Assembly (NCBI GenBank): GCA_947591245.1
Contig: CANQCY010000001.1
Span: forward strand, 124,001-188,000
Length of the DNA stretch: 64,000 bases
Direction: 5' to 3'
Source of the DNA: an uncultured Lachnospiraceae bacterium
Lineage (GTDB): Bacteria > Bacillota > Clostridia > Lachnospirales > Lachnospiraceae
Part shown: positions 47,983-58,655 of the stretch, one piece after another
How the letters are laid out: every line of letters begins with the position of its first letter
Numbering within the stretch: position 1 is the first letter of the stretch
Translations under genes and position numbers: made by a program
Notes under the pieces: model-generated
Databases searched by the model: none
Told to the model about the DNA's origin: nothing
Seen by the model: the letters and a program-made list of their open reading frames with translations, nothing else

Positions 47983-49161
47983 ATGAGACGAAATTTATGC
48001 ATACTGGGCTCGACTGGCTCCATTGGGACCCAGTCGCTTGAAGTGGTAGACAATAATGATAAGGATCTTTGCGTGCTGTCAATGACAGCGGGAGATAATG
48101 TTGAGCTTTTTTGCGGGCAGATCATGAAATATGAGCCGCTAAAGGTCAGCGTAAGGAGCGAAGAGGGAGCGGAGAGGCTGCGGAAGCTGCTTCTGGAAAG
48201 GCAAAAGGACAGGGAATTTTCGATGCCTGAGATTTGCTACGGCATGGATGGATTTATCGCCTGCGCCACGATGCCCGACGTACATATGACAGTGGCGGCG
48301 ATGGTCGGGATGATCGGCCTTCGTCCCGTCATCGAAGCGATTCGGAGCGGAAAGGATATTGCTCTGGCAAATAAGGAGACGCTTGTAACCGCCGGTCATA
48401 TTATTATGCCTATGGCGGAGGAATACGGAGTGAAAATTCTTCCGGTGGACAGTGAACATTCTGCTATTTTTCAGGGGATGCAGAGCGGTTCTTCGGAAGA
48501 GATCGAGCGTATCTACCTTACGGCATCGGGCGGGCCGTTCCGGCATTTTACCGCGGAAGAGCTTGCGGCAGCGACGGTGGAGCAGGCGCTGGCCCACCCC
48601 AACTGGCGGATGGGAAAAAAGATTACGATTGATTCAGCTACGCTGATCAATAAAGGGCTGGAGATGATTGAGGCATGCTGGCTGTTTCACGTAGGGATAG
48701 ACAAAATCCATGTGCTGGTGCAGCCGGACAGCGTTATCCACTCTATGGTTGGATTTCAGGACGGTTCGGTAATGGCGCAGCTTGGAACGCCGGATATGAG
48801 GCTTCCGATCCAATATGCCCTTATGTATCCAAGACGCCCCAAGCTTTCCGGCGGCCGGCTGAATTTTGAAGAATTGGCGTCGATTTGTTTTGAACGTCCG
48901 AATACCGAGGCGCTGAAAGGCATCGATCTGGCAAAACGTTCCTTTGAGGCCGGAGGCAGCATGACGACGGTCATGAATGCAGCGAATGAATATGCCGTGG
49001 CAAAATTTTTAAATCGGGAAATCGGATTTTTGGATATTTATGCAATGATCGAATATGCGATGGATCACCATGCGTTCATAAAAAATCCATCTTTGGATGA
49101 TATACTGGAAACGGAAAAAGAAACGTATGCCGTATTGGAAAGACAGAATGGAGGTAAGTAG
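47983..49161 (+). CDS. dxr: 1-deoxy-D-xylulose-5-phosphate reductoisomerase
   Basis: NLCILGSTGSIGTQSLEVV; ALANKETLVTAG; PVDSEHSAIFQ; LTASGGPFR. Confidence 0.98.
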   Translation: MRRNLCILGSTGSIGTQSLEVVDNNDKDLCVLSMTAGDNVELFCGQIMKYEPLKVSVRSEEGAERLRKLLLERQKDREFSMPEICYGMDGFIACATMPDVHMTVAAMVGMIGLRPVIEAIRSGKDIALANKETLVTAGHIIMPMAEEYGVKILPVDSEHSAIFQGMQSGSSEEIERIYLTASGGPFRHFTAEELAAATVEQALAHPNWRMGKKITIDSATLINKGLEMIEACWLFHVGIDKIHVLVQPDSVIHSMVGFQDGSVMAQLGTPDMRLPIQYALMYPRRPKLSGGRLNFEELASICFERPNTEALKGIDLAKRSFEAGGSMTTVMNAANEYAVAKFLNREIGFLDIYAMIEYAMDHHAFIKNPSLDDILETEKETYAVLERQNGGK

Positions 49162-49166
49162 TAAGT

Positions 49167-50342
49167 ATGAAGGGATCATTTTTGGGCAGCTTTCTGCATG
49201 ATAGCTCAAATATTTTAATTGCGCTGCTATTGTTTGGCGCCGTTATTTTATTTCATGAGCTTGGACATTTTCTGCTTGCTAAGGCAAATAAGGTTGCCGT
49301 ACTTGAATTTTCTCTTGGCATGGGGCCGCGGATTGTTTCGTTTGCCAGGACGGATCAGGGGTTCCGGATCAAGTTTTTTGGTTCAGGTAAATATTTTGAA
49401 GAACATGAAGAATACAAGGATCATACGATTTATTCGTGGAAAATTCTGCCCATCGGCGGCTCGTGCATGATGCTGGGCGAGATGGAGGATATCGAGGATG
49501 ACCGGGCGTTTGGCAAAAAGAGCGTGCTGGCGCGTATGTCCGTTATTTTTGCAGGACCGTTTTTTAACTTTATTCTCGCATTTGCTATGGCGCTGTGCAT
49601 AATCGGCATGATCGGATACGACAAGGCGGAAATCACACGGGTAGAGCAGGGAATGCCGATTGCGGAGAGCGGATTCAGGGATGGAGACGTTATAACGGGT
49701 ATTAACAAAAAAAATATTGTGGTGAACAGAGATCTTATCTATTATCTGCAGTTCCATCCTCTGACGGACGAATCGATCGAGCTTACGGCAGAGCGCGACG
49801 GCAAGGAAATAAAGGCGACGGTTACGCCGAAGCTTGCAAAAGATGAAAATGGCAAGGAGGTATACCGTCTCGGTTTTGCTTATGGGAACGGAAGGACGAA
49901 GACCGGGGTGGGGGGTACGATCAAGTATGCCGCGTACGAGGTGAAATTCTGGATCACTACAACAGTAGAAAGTTTGGGGATGCTGATTTCCGGACGCGTG
50001 AGCCCGCGCGAGCTGTCCGGTCCGGTCGGAATCGTCCATGTGATCGGCGACGCCGTGGATCAGAGCCGGGAAAACGAGAGCCCTGAGGACGTTGTGAAGT
50101 ATGTATTCCTGAATCTTCTCAGCCTCGGCATCATGCTGACGGCAAACCTCGGCGTAGTGAATCTTCTTCCGATTCCGGTATTGGACGGCGGACGGCTTCT
50201 GTTTCTCTTCATTGAGGGGATTCGGAGGAAGCCGATTCCGGAGAAGGTTGAAAATGGCTTCAATATCGGCGGGATTGCCGTGCTTATGCTGCTTATGGTC
50301 TTTACGCTGGTGAATGATATTATGCAGTTGATTCCGCATTAA
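49167..50342 (+). CDS. rseP: site-2 zinc metalloprotease RseP
   Basis: HELGHFLLAKANKV; PDZ domain; NLGVVNLLPIPVLDGGRLLFLFIE. Confidence 0.97.
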   Translation: MKGSFLGSFLHDSSNILIALLLFGAVILFHELGHFLLAKANKVAVLEFSLGMGPRIVSFARTDQGFRIKFFGSGKYFEEHEEYKDHTIYSWKILPIGGSCMMLGEMEDIEDDRAFGKKSVLARMSVIFAGPFFNFILAFAMALCIIGMIGYDKAEITRVEQGMPIAESGFRDGDVITGINKKNIVVNRDLIYYLQFHPLTDESIELTAERDGKEIKATVTPKLAKDENGKEVYRLGFAYGNGRTKTGVGGTIKYAAYEVKFWITTTVESLGMLISGRVSPRELSGPVGIVHVIGDAVDQSRENESPEDVVKYVFLNLLSLGIMLTANLGVVNLLPIPVLDGGRLLFLFIEGIRRKPIPEKVENGFNIGGIAVLMLLMVFTLVNDIMQLIPH

Positions 50343-50366
50343 ATTTTTGCCGGAAAGGAAAAGGGA

Positions 50367-51413
50367 ATGAAGACGAGGGAAATAGCGGTTGGAACCGTGA
50401 AAATCGGCGGAGGAAACCCAATTGCGGTTCAGTCCATGACAAATACAAAGACAGAGGATGTACGGGCGACGGTGGCGCAGATCGGCCGGCTCGCGCAGGC
50501 GGGGTGCGATATCGTCCGCGTGGCGGTTCCGACAATGCAGGCGGCGGAGGCCATCGGGCAGATTAAGCGGCAGGTTGCGATTCCCGTTGTGGCAGACATC
50601 CATTTTGACTACAGGCTGGCGATTGCGGCAGCGGAGAACGGCGCGGATAAAATCCGCATCAATCCGGGAAATATCGGGAACAGGGAACGCATTCGGGCGG
50701 TTGTGGACGCATGCCGGCAGAGAAATATTCCGATCCGCGTCGGCGTAAACAGCGGGTCGCTTGAGAAGCATCTTCTCGAAAAATACGGCGGCGTCACACC
50801 CGAGGCGCTTGTCGAGAGCGCATTGGATAAGGTTGCGGTTATCGAGGATATGGGGTATGGCAATCTTGTTATCAGCATAAAGACGACGGATGTGCCGAAT
50901 TGCATCAAAGCACATGAGATCATAGCGGAGCGGACCGATTATCCGCTTCATGTGGGAATTACGGAATCCGGTACGGTACTGTCCGGCAGTATTAAGTCGG
51001 CAGTCGGCATCGGAGTCATTCTGCATCAGGGAATCGGCGACACGATCCGCGTTTCCCTGACCGGGGATCCCGTGGAGGAAATACATGCGGCAAACCTGAT
51101 TTTAAAATCGCTCGGCCTGAAAAAGAGCGGTATCACGGTTGTGTCCTGTCCGACATGCGGGCGGACGCAGATCGATCTGATCGGGCTGGCGTCCCAAGTG
51201 GAGAAAATGGTTCAGGAGTTTGATCTGGATATCAAGGTGGCCGTCATGGGCTGCGCGGTAAACGGCCCGGGCGAAGCGAAAGAGGCGGATATCGGAATTG
51301 CCGGCGGCGTCGGAGAGGGGCTTTTGATCAAAAAGGGCGAGATCGTGAAAAAAATGCCTGAAAATGAGCTGTTGGAGGCGCTCCGGCAGGAGCTGGCAAA
51401 TTGGGGGCGGTAA
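50367..51413 (+). CDS. ispG: 4-hydroxy-3-methylbut-2-enyl diphosphate synthase
   Basis: NPIAVQSMTNTKTEDVRATVAQI; SCPTCGRTQIDL; VAVMGCAVNGPGEAKEADIGIAGG. Confidence 0.98.
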   Translation: MKTREIAVGTVKIGGGNPIAVQSMTNTKTEDVRATVAQIGRLAQAGCDIVRVAVPTMQAAEAIGQIKRQVAIPVVADIHFDYRLAIAAAENGADKIRINPGNIGNRERIRAVVDACRQRNIPIRVGVNSGSLEKHLLEKYGGVTPEALVESALDKVAVIEDMGYGNLVISIKTTDVPNCIKAHEIIAERTDYPLHVGITESGTVLSGSIKSAVGIGVILHQGIGDTIRVSLTGDPVEEIHAANLILKSLGLKKSGITVVSCPTCGRTQIDLIGLASQVEKMVQEFDLDIKVAVMGCAVNGPGEAKEADIGIAGGVGEGLLIKKGEIVKKMPENELLEALRQELANWGR

Positions 51414-51415
51414 GC

Positions 51416-54400
51416 GTGGAGAATTTTTTTAACGCATTTTCCAAATTGAAATGCAGCGATGCGATAAAAAAACAATATGAGGACGTGATGGTGGAACGGA
51501 TCAGCGCGTCTAATTCAAAAAAGCTGGTGTTTGTTTATTGTAAAAAACGCCAGTTCTTGCCGTATAAAAAAATTCGGGAAATGGAGGGGGAATTGTATAA
51601 GCAGGTGTTTAAACAGGCGGGATTCCGTCCGATGTTGAAATTTTCTTTTCCCGGGTTCTGCGACATGCCCCTTTCGGAATTGCTCTCCAAAGTGGAGGAG
51701 GACTTAAAAGAGGAAATCCGGGAACAGGATTCGGTAAATGGACTGGAATTTTGTTCGCAGCCGTTTGAGGCGGAGGGGGAGTCGCTGTATATTACGTGCG
51801 GGGACTCTTTTTTGACGCGTAAACGGTGCGGCCTGGTCGGAGACTTTATCCGTTCCGTATTTTTGCAGCGGTTTCAGAGGGAAATTGCAGTAGAATTTAT
51901 TTTTAAGGAAGCAGAACGCAAAAAGGATTGGGAGCAGGAGACATATTTCGTGAAAATGGGCGGTGGAGAAAAAAGAGGGCCGGCGCAGAAAACGGAAGGG
52001 GAAAACGGCAGGACGGACAAGCCCGCTTCTGCCGCCGCAGGAGGAAAGCAGTCCCGGGCGGCAAACAGAAGCGGCGCCGGGACGGATGGGCGGAAGGGCG
52101 CGCGTAAGAAGAGCGGTTTTCGACGTCCTGCTGCAGATCCCGGGGTGTTTTATGGGAGGAACTGCGACGGCGACGTCATACCGGTCAGGGAAATTCAGGA
52201 TGAAATCGGCGAGGTGGTGATCGAGGGGCAGATACGGAGCGTTGAGAGCCGGCCGATTTCCGGTGAGAAGCAGATTGTTACATTTGCAGTGACAGATTAT
52301 ACGGATACGATTTTGTGCAAGGTCTTTATCAAAAATGAACAGGTGATTGATACCGGCTTTTATCAATTCGTCAAAAAGGGAAATTTTGTAAGGGTGAAAG
52401 GATATGCGGCGTGGGATTCATATGATAAGCAAATCCGTATAAGCAGTATCGCGGGAATGAAAGAAATAGAAGATTTCCGCATGGAACGGGTTGATCGCGC
52501 TCCCGTAAAGCGTGTGGAACTGCATGCCCATACGCAGATGAGCGATATGGACGGCGTTACGCATGTCGAACAGCTTGTCAACCGCGCCCATGCATGGGGA
52601 CACCGCGCGGTGGCGGTTACCGACCACGGCGTCGTGCAGGCGTTTCCGGATGCGAATCATGCCCTGGAAAAGTTGAAACTTTCGCCGGAGGATGATTTTA
52701 AGGTATTATATGGCTGTGAAGCATATCTGGTGGATGATTTGATCGACCCTGTTGTGGAAAATGAGAAAGGGCAGAAGCTGACGGATGATTTTGTCGTGTT
52801 TGATTTGGAGACAACGGGATTTTCAACGGCGAACGACCGCATTATCGAGATTGGCGCCGTCCGGGTGAGCGAGGGAAGGATATCGGAACGGTACAGTTCC
52901 TTCGTCAATCCGGGCATGCATATTCCGGAGCGGATCACCGAGCTTACGACGATTACGGATGATATGGTGAAAGACGCGCCGCCGATTGAGGCGGTTCTGC
53001 CGGAATTTTTAAACTTTATCGGCGATAATGCGCTTGTAGCGCACAATGCCGGTTTCGATCATGGCTTTATCCGGGCAAAGGCGAAGGAGCAGGGGATGGA
53101 CACGGATTTTACCGTGGTGGATACGGTCGGAATGGCGCGCGTTCTTCTGCCGGATCTTGCTAAGTTTAAGCTGGATCATGTCGCAAAAAAATTGAAGATT
53201 TCTCTGGGAAACCATCATCGTGCAGTCGATGACGCGGGCGCGACGGCGAAGATTTTTGAGAAATTTGTAAATATGCTGGCAGAACGGGATATATTTGATT
53301 TAAAGCAGTTGGAGGAGCTGACGGCCGGGGCGGCGGATATCGTGAAAAAGAAACCGTCTTATCATGCGATTATTTTTGCGGCGAATGAGACGGGAAGGGT
53401 CAATCTGTACCGCCTTGTCTCGATGGGGCACCTTGATTATTTTTATCGGCGTCCGCGTATTCCAAAAAGCATGTTTAAGAAGTATCGGGACGGCCTGATC
53501 ATCGGTTCCGCCTGTGAGGCGGGAGAGCTCTACCGCGCCCTTTTGGACGGCGCGCCGGATGAGAGGATTCGGGAAATCGTGGAGTTTTATGATTATCTGG
53601 AAATCCAGCCGATTGCAAACAATCATTTTATGATCGAAAGCGAAAAGGTAGAAAAGATAACAAGCGAAGAGGATCTGCGCGAGATGAACCGCCGTATTGT
53701 CCGGCTTGGCGAAAGGTATGATAAACCGGTGGCGGCAACGTGCGATGTGCACTTTCTCGATCCGGAGGATGAAATTTACCGGAGAATCATACTTGCCGGA
53801 AAACAGATGAAGGATGCGGATGAGCAGCCCCCGCTGTTTTTGCGGACCACGGACGAGATGCTGGAAGAATTTTCCTATTTGGGAGAGGAAAAGGCATATG
53901 AGGTTGTTGTGGCGAATACGAATTTAATTGCGGACAGGATAGAGAAAATGTCGCCGGTCTATCCGGATAAATGCCCGCCGGTCATTCCCAACTCGGACGA
54001 GACGCTGCGGGAGATTTGTTATACAAAGGCAATCAGCATGTACGGCGATCCGCTTCCGCCGCAGGTGAAGGGGCGGCTTGATCATGAGCTGGATTCGATT
54101 ATCAAAAACGGGTTCGCCGTGATGTATATTATCGCACAGAAGCTTGTGTGGAAATCAAATGAGGACGGCTATCTCGTGGGCTCGCGCGGTTCCGTCGGCT
54201 CCTCTTTTGTCGCTACGATGTCCGGCATCACGGAGGTCAATCCGCTCCCGGCGCATTATTATTGCGAAAACTGCCACTATGTCGATTTTGATTCGGATGA
54301 GGTGAAGAGGTATGCGGGGAGCTCGGGATGCGACATGCCGCCCAAAAACTGCCCGAAGTGCGGGAAGCCTCTGCTTCAGGACGGACACGACATTCCGTTT

Positions 54401-55879
54401 GAGACATTTCTCGGATTTTACGGGGATAAAGAGCCCGATATCGATCTGAATTTTTCCGGTGAGTACCAGAGCAAGGCGCATGCCTACACGGAAGTTATTT
54501 TCGGTGCGGGCCAGACGTTTCGCGCTGGAACGATCGCTACTCTTGCGGACAAGACGGCGTATGGGTATGTGAAAAATTATTTTGAGGAGCGGGGGGAACA
54601 TAAGCGCCCGGAAGAGATCGACCGCATACTAGGCGGCTGCGTCGGCATCCGGCGTTCGACCGGACAGCACCCCGGAGGAATCATCGTACTTCCTCTCGGG
54701 CAGGAAATCTATACGTTTACGCCGGTGCAGCATCCGGCAAATGACATGAATACGCCGATCATCACCACGCATTTCGACTACCACTCGATCGACCATAACC
54801 TGTTGAAACTCGACATACTCGGACACGATGATCCCACGATGATCCGCATGCTCGAGGATCTGACCGGTCTGGATGCCAGAACGATCTCCCTCGACAATCC
54901 GGAGGTGCTTTCGCTGTTTGCGGATACCTCTGCACTGAACGTCACGCCGGACGAGCTTCAGGGCTGCGACCTCGGATGCCTTGGAGTGCCGGAATTCGGC
55001 ACGGAATTTGTCATGCAGATGCTTCGCGATACGAAACCGAAAAATTTCTCCGATCTTGTGCGGATTTCCGGGCTTTCGCACGGTACGGATGTATGGCTTA
55101 ACAATGCGCAGTATTTCATTAAAGAGGGAAAGTGTACGCTTTCCACGGCGATCTGTACGCGTGACGACATTATGACCTATCTCATTCATACCGGCGTGGA
55201 AAATGGTCTCGCATTTAAGATCATGGAGAGCGTCAGAAAGGGAAAAGGGCTGACGCCGGATATGGAGCAGGCGATGATCGAAGCGGGCGTGGAGGACTGG
55301 TATATCGAGTCCTGCAAACGGATTAAGTACATGTTTCCGAAAGCCCATGCGGTGGCGTATGTCATGATGGCATTCCGGATCGCTTATTTTAAGGTGTTCT
55401 ATCCGCTTGCGTACTATGCGGCGTTTTTCAGCATCCGTGCAAAGGCGTTTGACTATGAGCTTATGTGCCTGGGCAAGGAGAAACTGGAAACGGCGATGAG
55501 AGATTATAAGAGGCGGTACAATGAGTTGTCGAAAAAAGAACAGGACAGCTACAACGATATGAAGATCGTGCAGGAGATGTATGCGAGGGGCTTTACGTTT
55601 ATGCCGATTGATATTTTCCGGGCAAAAGCAAACCATTTTCAGATCATCGACGGAAAGCTGATGCCGGCTTTGAGCGCCATTGACGGAATGGGCGGAAAGG
55701 CGGCGGATGGCGTTGTGGAGGCCGCGAAGGATGGCCCGTTTTCCTCAAGGCAGAATTTTAAGGAGCGCAGTAAGATATCGGGAACCGTAGTGGATAAAAT
55801 GGCGGAACTCGGTATTCTCGGGGAGCTGCCGGAGACGGATCAGATGTCAATCTTGGATCTTTTCGAAATGGAAGCATAA
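51416..55879 (+). CDS. polC: DNA polymerase III PolC-type alpha subunit with 3'-5' exonuclease (GTG start)
   Basis: PHP HAHTQMSDMDG; DEDD exonuclease FVVFDLETTGFST; TGQHPGGIIVLP; KAHAVAYVMMAFRIAYFK. Confidence 0.98.
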   Translation: MENFFNAFSKLKCSDAIKKQYEDVMVERISASNSKKLVFVYCKKRQFLPYKKIREMEGELYKQVFKQAGFRPMLKFSFPGFCDMPLSELLSKVEEDLKEEIREQDSVNGLEFCSQPFEAEGESLYITCGDSFLTRKRCGLVGDFIRSVFLQRFQREIAVEFIFKEAERKKDWEQETYFVKMGGGEKRGPAQKTEGENGRTDKPASAAAGGKQSRAANRSGAGTDGRKGARKKSGFRRPAADPGVFYGRNCDGDVIPVREIQDEIGEVVIEGQIRSVESRPISGEKQIVTFAVTDYTDTILCKVFIKNEQVIDTGFYQFVKKGNFVRVKGYAAWDSYDKQIRISSIAGMKEIEDFRMERVDRAPVKRVELHAHTQMSDMDGVTHVEQLVNRAHAWGHRAVAVTDHGVVQAFPDANHALEKLKLSPEDDFKVLYGCEAYLVDDLIDPVVENEKGQKLTDDFVVFDLETTGFSTANDRIIEIGAVRVSEGRISERYSSFVNPGMHIPERITELTTITDDMVKDAPPIEAVLPEFLNFIGDNALVAHNAGFDHGFIRAKAKEQGMDTDFTVVDTVGMARVLLPDLAKFKLDHVAKKLKISLGNHHRAVDDAGATAKIFEKFVNMLAERDIFDLKQLEELTAGAADIVKKKPSYHAIIFAANETGRVNLYRLVSMGHLDYFYRRPRIPKSMFKKYRDGLIIGSACEAGELYRALLDGAPDERIREIVEFYDYLEIQPIANNHFMIESEKVEKITSEEDLREMNRRIVRLGERYDKPVAATCDVHFLDPEDEIYRRIILAGKQMKDADEQPPLFLRTTDEMLEEFSYLGEEKAYEVVVANTNLIADRIEKMSPVYPDKCPPVIPNSDETLREICYTKAISMYGDPLPPQVKGRLDHELDSIIKNGFAVMYIIAQKLVWKSNEDGYLVGSRGSVGSSFVATMSGITEVNPLPAHYYCENCHYVDFDSDEVKRYAGSSGCDMPPKNCPKCGKPLLQDGHDIPFETFLGFYGDKEPDIDLNFSGEYQSKAHAYTEVIFGAGQTFRAGTIATLADKTAYGYVKNYFEERGEHKRPEEIDRILGGCVGIRRSTGQHPGGIIVLPLGQEIYTFTPVQHPANDMNTPIITTHFDYHSIDHNLLKLDILGHDDPTMIRMLEDLTGLDARTISLDNPEVLSLFADTSALNVTPDELQGCDLGCLGVPEFGTEFVMQMLRDTKPKNFSDLVRISGLSHGTDVWLNNAQYFIKEGKCTLSTAICTRDDIMTYLIHTGVENGLAFKIMESVRKGKGLTPDMEQAMIEAGVEDWYIESCKRIKYMFPKAHAVAYVMMAFRIAYFKVFYPLAYYAAFFSIRAKAFDYELMCLGKEKLETAMRDYKRRYNELSKKEQDSYNDMKIVQEMYARGFTFMPIDIFRAKANHFQIIDGKLMPALSAIDGMGGKAADGVVEAAKDGPFSSRQNFKERSKISGTVVDKMAELGILGELPETDQMSILDLFEMEA

Positions 55880-55956
55880 AGAGGGGGGCTGTTTTTGAAG
55901 GCGGATCGCGCGGTTACGCTGCCAATCGGCGGGCGGCGCCGGGAGGTAAAAAAATA

Positions 55957-55985
55957 TTGCACTATTTTAGTAAATAATGTATAAT
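55957..55985 (+). promoter_or_regulatory. sigma-A promoter TTGCAC-N17-TATAAT for DHH gene
   Basis: TTGCAC 55957-55962; TATAAT 55980-55985; 36 nt before the start codon. Confidence 0.7.
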
Positions 55986-56020
55986 GGATTTTAAGATTAT
56001 ATGACGAGAGAGGTAGCAGA

Positions 56021-56941
56021 ATGAGACTAATTACTAGATCGGATTTTGATGGACTGGCATGTGCAGCGTTATTGAAAGAAGCTGGCATTATCGACAGCTG
56101 GAAATTTGCGCATCCGAAGGATTTGCAGGACGGGCTGGTAGAGGTCACGGAGAATGACTGTCTGGCTAACGTGCCTTTTGTAGAGGGGTGCGGGTTGTGG
56201 TTCGACCATCATTCCAGCGAGCATGAAAGAGTGCAGCTGGAAGGCAGGTATAAAGGAGAGAGCCGCATTACGCCTTCCTGCGCCCGTATAATATATGAGT
56301 ATTATGGAGGAAAAGAAAAATTCCCGCAGTTTGACGACTTAATGGAAGCGGTGGATAAGGTGGATTCCGCAAATCTTACGCTGGATGAGATACAGAACCC
56401 GACGGGATGGGTGCTGGTTGGATTTATTATGGATCCGCGCACCGGCCTTGGGAGATGGAGGAACTTCCGCATACCGAATTATCAGCTGATGGAGGAATTG
56501 ATCGACGCCTGCCGCACGATGACGACAGAAGAGATTCTGGCGCTTCCCGATGTCAAAGAGCGCATCGATGTATATTTTGAGCAGGCAGAAAAATTTACGG
56601 AAATGGTACGGAAATATACGAGGGTGGAAAAAGACGTCATAATTTCGGATTTACGCGGCGTCGATCCGATTTATTCGGGCAACCGTTTTATGATTTACAG
56701 TATGTATCCGGAGCAGAATATATCGGTTTGGATTGTCAATGGAAAAGGCGGAAAGGGCTGTTCCGCAGCGGTTGGCTACAGCGTGCTCAATAGGACGTCG
56801 AACGTAAACGTCGGCCAGCTCATGTTGAAATACGGCGGCGGCGGCCACAAGGCGGTTGGCACGTGCCAGTTTGACGATGAGCATATGGATGAAATGCTGC
56901 CGAAGCTGATCGATGAGATTGTAAATTATAAAGAGCAGTGA
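56021..56941 (+). CDS. DHH-family phosphoesterase
   Basis: RSDFDGLACAALL; LWFDHHSSEHER; C-terminal YGGGGHKAVGTCQF DHHA1-like. Confidence 0.9.
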   Translation: MRLITRSDFDGLACAALLKEAGIIDSWKFAHPKDLQDGLVEVTENDCLANVPFVEGCGLWFDHHSSEHERVQLEGRYKGESRITPSCARIIYEYYGGKEKFPQFDDLMEAVDKVDSANLTLDEIQNPTGWVLVGFIMDPRTGLGRWRNFRIPNYQLMEELIDACRTMTTEEILALPDVKERIDVYFEQAEKFTEMVRKYTRVEKDVIISDLRGVDPIYSGNRFMIYSMYPEQNISVWIVNGKGGKGCSAAVGYSVLNRTSNVNVGQLMLKYGGGGHKAVGTCQFDDEHMDEMLPKLIDEIVNYKEQ

Positions 56942-56967
56942 ACATATTGGCGTGGAAATCTAAAAAG

Positions 56968-57006
56968 ATGCTGGTGTCAGGCAAGCTTTTGACACCGGCA
57001 TTTTTA
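56968..57006 (+). terminator. intrinsic terminator downstream of DHH gene
   Basis: ATGCTGGTGTCA / TGACACCGGCAT 12-bp stem (one G-U), 10-nt loop, TTTTT. Confidence 0.85.
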
Positions 57007-57032
57007 AAATTTATGAAAAGGTGTGACAAAAA

Positions 57033-58478
57033 ATGTTTGATTTTGGACTGATCGACCGCACGGACATAAGCGGGGAGGCTCCGGCAGAGGAACCGGCAAG
57101 ACAGTATTATTTCATGAAAAAGTGCAGGCTGTGGGCGCAGGAGGAAGAAAAAAAGCTCGGAAGGAAGCTTACGTTGTCGATGCAGACGATGGGATGTCAG
57201 ATGAACGCCAGGGATTCGGAGAAACTGGAGGCGATCTTGGCATTCATCGGTTATGAGGCGGTGGATGAGGCAGCGGCGGATTTCATCTTATATAATACGT
57301 GTACGGTTCGGGAAAATGCGAATTTGAAAGTGTATGGGCGGCTGGGGTATATGAAAAACCAAAAGAAGAAAAATCCGCGGATGAAGATTGCGATGTGCGG
57401 CTGTATGATGCAGGAGCTTTCGGTCGTGGAAAAGATAAAGAAAAGCTATCCGTTTGTGGATATGATCTTCGGAACCCATAACGTGTACAAGCTGGCAGAA
57501 ATTTTTTATACGCATCTGCAGTCGGAACGCATGGTGCTGGATGTGTGGAAGGAAGCGGAAGGCATCGTGGAGGATCTGCCGAGCGTGCGCAAATTTCCGT
57601 TTAAGGCGGGGGTCAATATCATGTATGGGTGCAATAATTTCTGCAGCTATTGTATCGTGCCCTATGTGCGGGGCAGGGAACGGAGCAGGCAGCCGGAGGA
57701 AATCCTTCGGGAAGTCCGGGAACTGGCGGCGGACGGCGTAGTGGAGGTGATGCTCCTCGGTCAGAATGTAAATTCGTACGGGAACACGCTGGAAGCTGAC
57801 GTGAACTTCGCGCAGCTGTTACGTGAAGTTGAGAAAACAGACGGCTTGGAACGCATCCGTTTTATGACATCCCACCCGAAGGATCTGTCGGAAGAGCTGA
57901 TCGATGTTATGGCCGGGAGCACGAAAATCTGTTCGCACCTGCACCTTCCGATCCAGTCGGGAAGCACGAGAATATTGAGGGAAATGAACCGCCGCTACAC
58001 GAAAGAAGATTATTTGAATCTCGTGGCGCGGATTCGCGAACGCATGCCGGACATTTCGCTGACGACGGATCTCATCGTGGGATTTCCGGGAGAAACAGAG
58101 GAGGATTTTCTGGAGACGCTGGATGTGGTTCGCCGGGTGAGGTATGACAGCGTATATTCCTTTATATATTCGAGGCGGACGGGGACGCCCGCGGCCGCGA
58201 TGGAGGGCCAGGTGCCGGAGGAAGTTGCGAAAGGGCGCTTCCAGAGGCTTTTGGAGGCAATCCGGAATATTTCCAAAGAAATTACAGAGGAACAGGTGGG
58301 GCGGGAGGCGGAGGCTTTGATGGAGGAAATCAATGGCCACGATCCGTCGCTGGTCACCGGGCGGCTATCCTCGAATGCAGTCGTACACTGCAAGGGAACG
58401 CCCGCATGCATCGGAAAGATTTGCCGGGTCAGGCTGACGGAAAGCAGGGGGTTTTATTTTATGGGGGAAATCGTATGA
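57033..58478 (+). CDS. miaB: tRNA-2-methylthio-N6-dimethylallyladenosine synthase MiaB
   Basis: MQTMGCQMNARDSEKL; radical SAM MYGCNNFCSYCIVPYVRGRERSR; C-terminal TRAM. Confidence 0.97.
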   Translation: MFDFGLIDRTDISGEAPAEEPARQYYFMKKCRLWAQEEEKKLGRKLTLSMQTMGCQMNARDSEKLEAILAFIGYEAVDEAAADFILYNTCTVRENANLKVYGRLGYMKNQKKKNPRMKIAMCGCMMQELSVVEKIKKSYPFVDMIFGTHNVYKLAEIFYTHLQSERMVLDVWKEAEGIVEDLPSVRKFPFKAGVNIMYGCNNFCSYCIVPYVRGRERSRQPEEILREVRELAADGVVEVMLLGQNVNSYGNTLEADVNFAQLLREVEKTDGLERIRFMTSHPKDLSEELIDVMAGSTKICSHLHLPIQSGSTRILREMNRRYTKEDYLNLVARIRERMPDISLTTDLIVGFPGETEEDFLETLDVVRRVRYDSVYSFIYSRRTGTPAAAMEGQVPEEVAKGRFQRLLEAIRNISKEITEEQVGREAEALMEEINGHDPSLVTGRLSSNAVVHCKGTPACIGKICRVRLTESRGFYFMGEIV

Positions 58479-58493
58479 ATGATAAATTTTCTC

Positions 58494-58522
58494 TTGACAA
58501 AGCCGGTTAAATGATATATTAT
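58494..58522 (+). promoter_or_regulatory. sigma-A promoter TTGACA-N17-TATTAT for tRNA-Glu
   Basis: consensus -35 58494-58499, TATTAT 58517-58522. Confidence 0.8.
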
Positions 58523-58540
58523 AGTTGTTGTGATGTTTAA

Positions 58541-58612
58541 GGTCCGTTGGTCAAGCGGCTAAGACGCTGCCCTCTCACGGCAGAAACAGGGGTTCGATTC
58601 CCCTACGGACTA
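58541..58612 (+). tRNA. tRNA-Glu, anticodon CTC
   Basis: cloverleaf by eye: acceptor GGTCCGT/ACGGACT, anticodon arm CTGCC-CTCTCAC-GGCAG, T arm AGGGGTTCGATTCCCCT; no encoded CCA. Confidence 0.93.
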
Positions 58613-58623
58613 TTTTGAGGCTG

Positions 58624-58655
58624 AATCCCCCGCAGAAACGCTGTGGGGGATTTTG
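58624..58655 (+). terminator. terminator downstream of tRNA-Glu
   Basis: AATCCCCCGCAG...CTGTGGGGGATT followed by TT. Confidence 0.7.

Noticed and set aside
49383-51086. 567-aa minus-strand ORF antisense to rseP/ispG
   Set aside because: Fully overlaps two confidently identified + strand genes; His/Arg/Asn-rich composition typical of antisense frames; no recognisable domain.
54629-55636. 335-aa minus-strand ORF antisense to polC
   Set aside because: Lies wholly within polC; no domain features.
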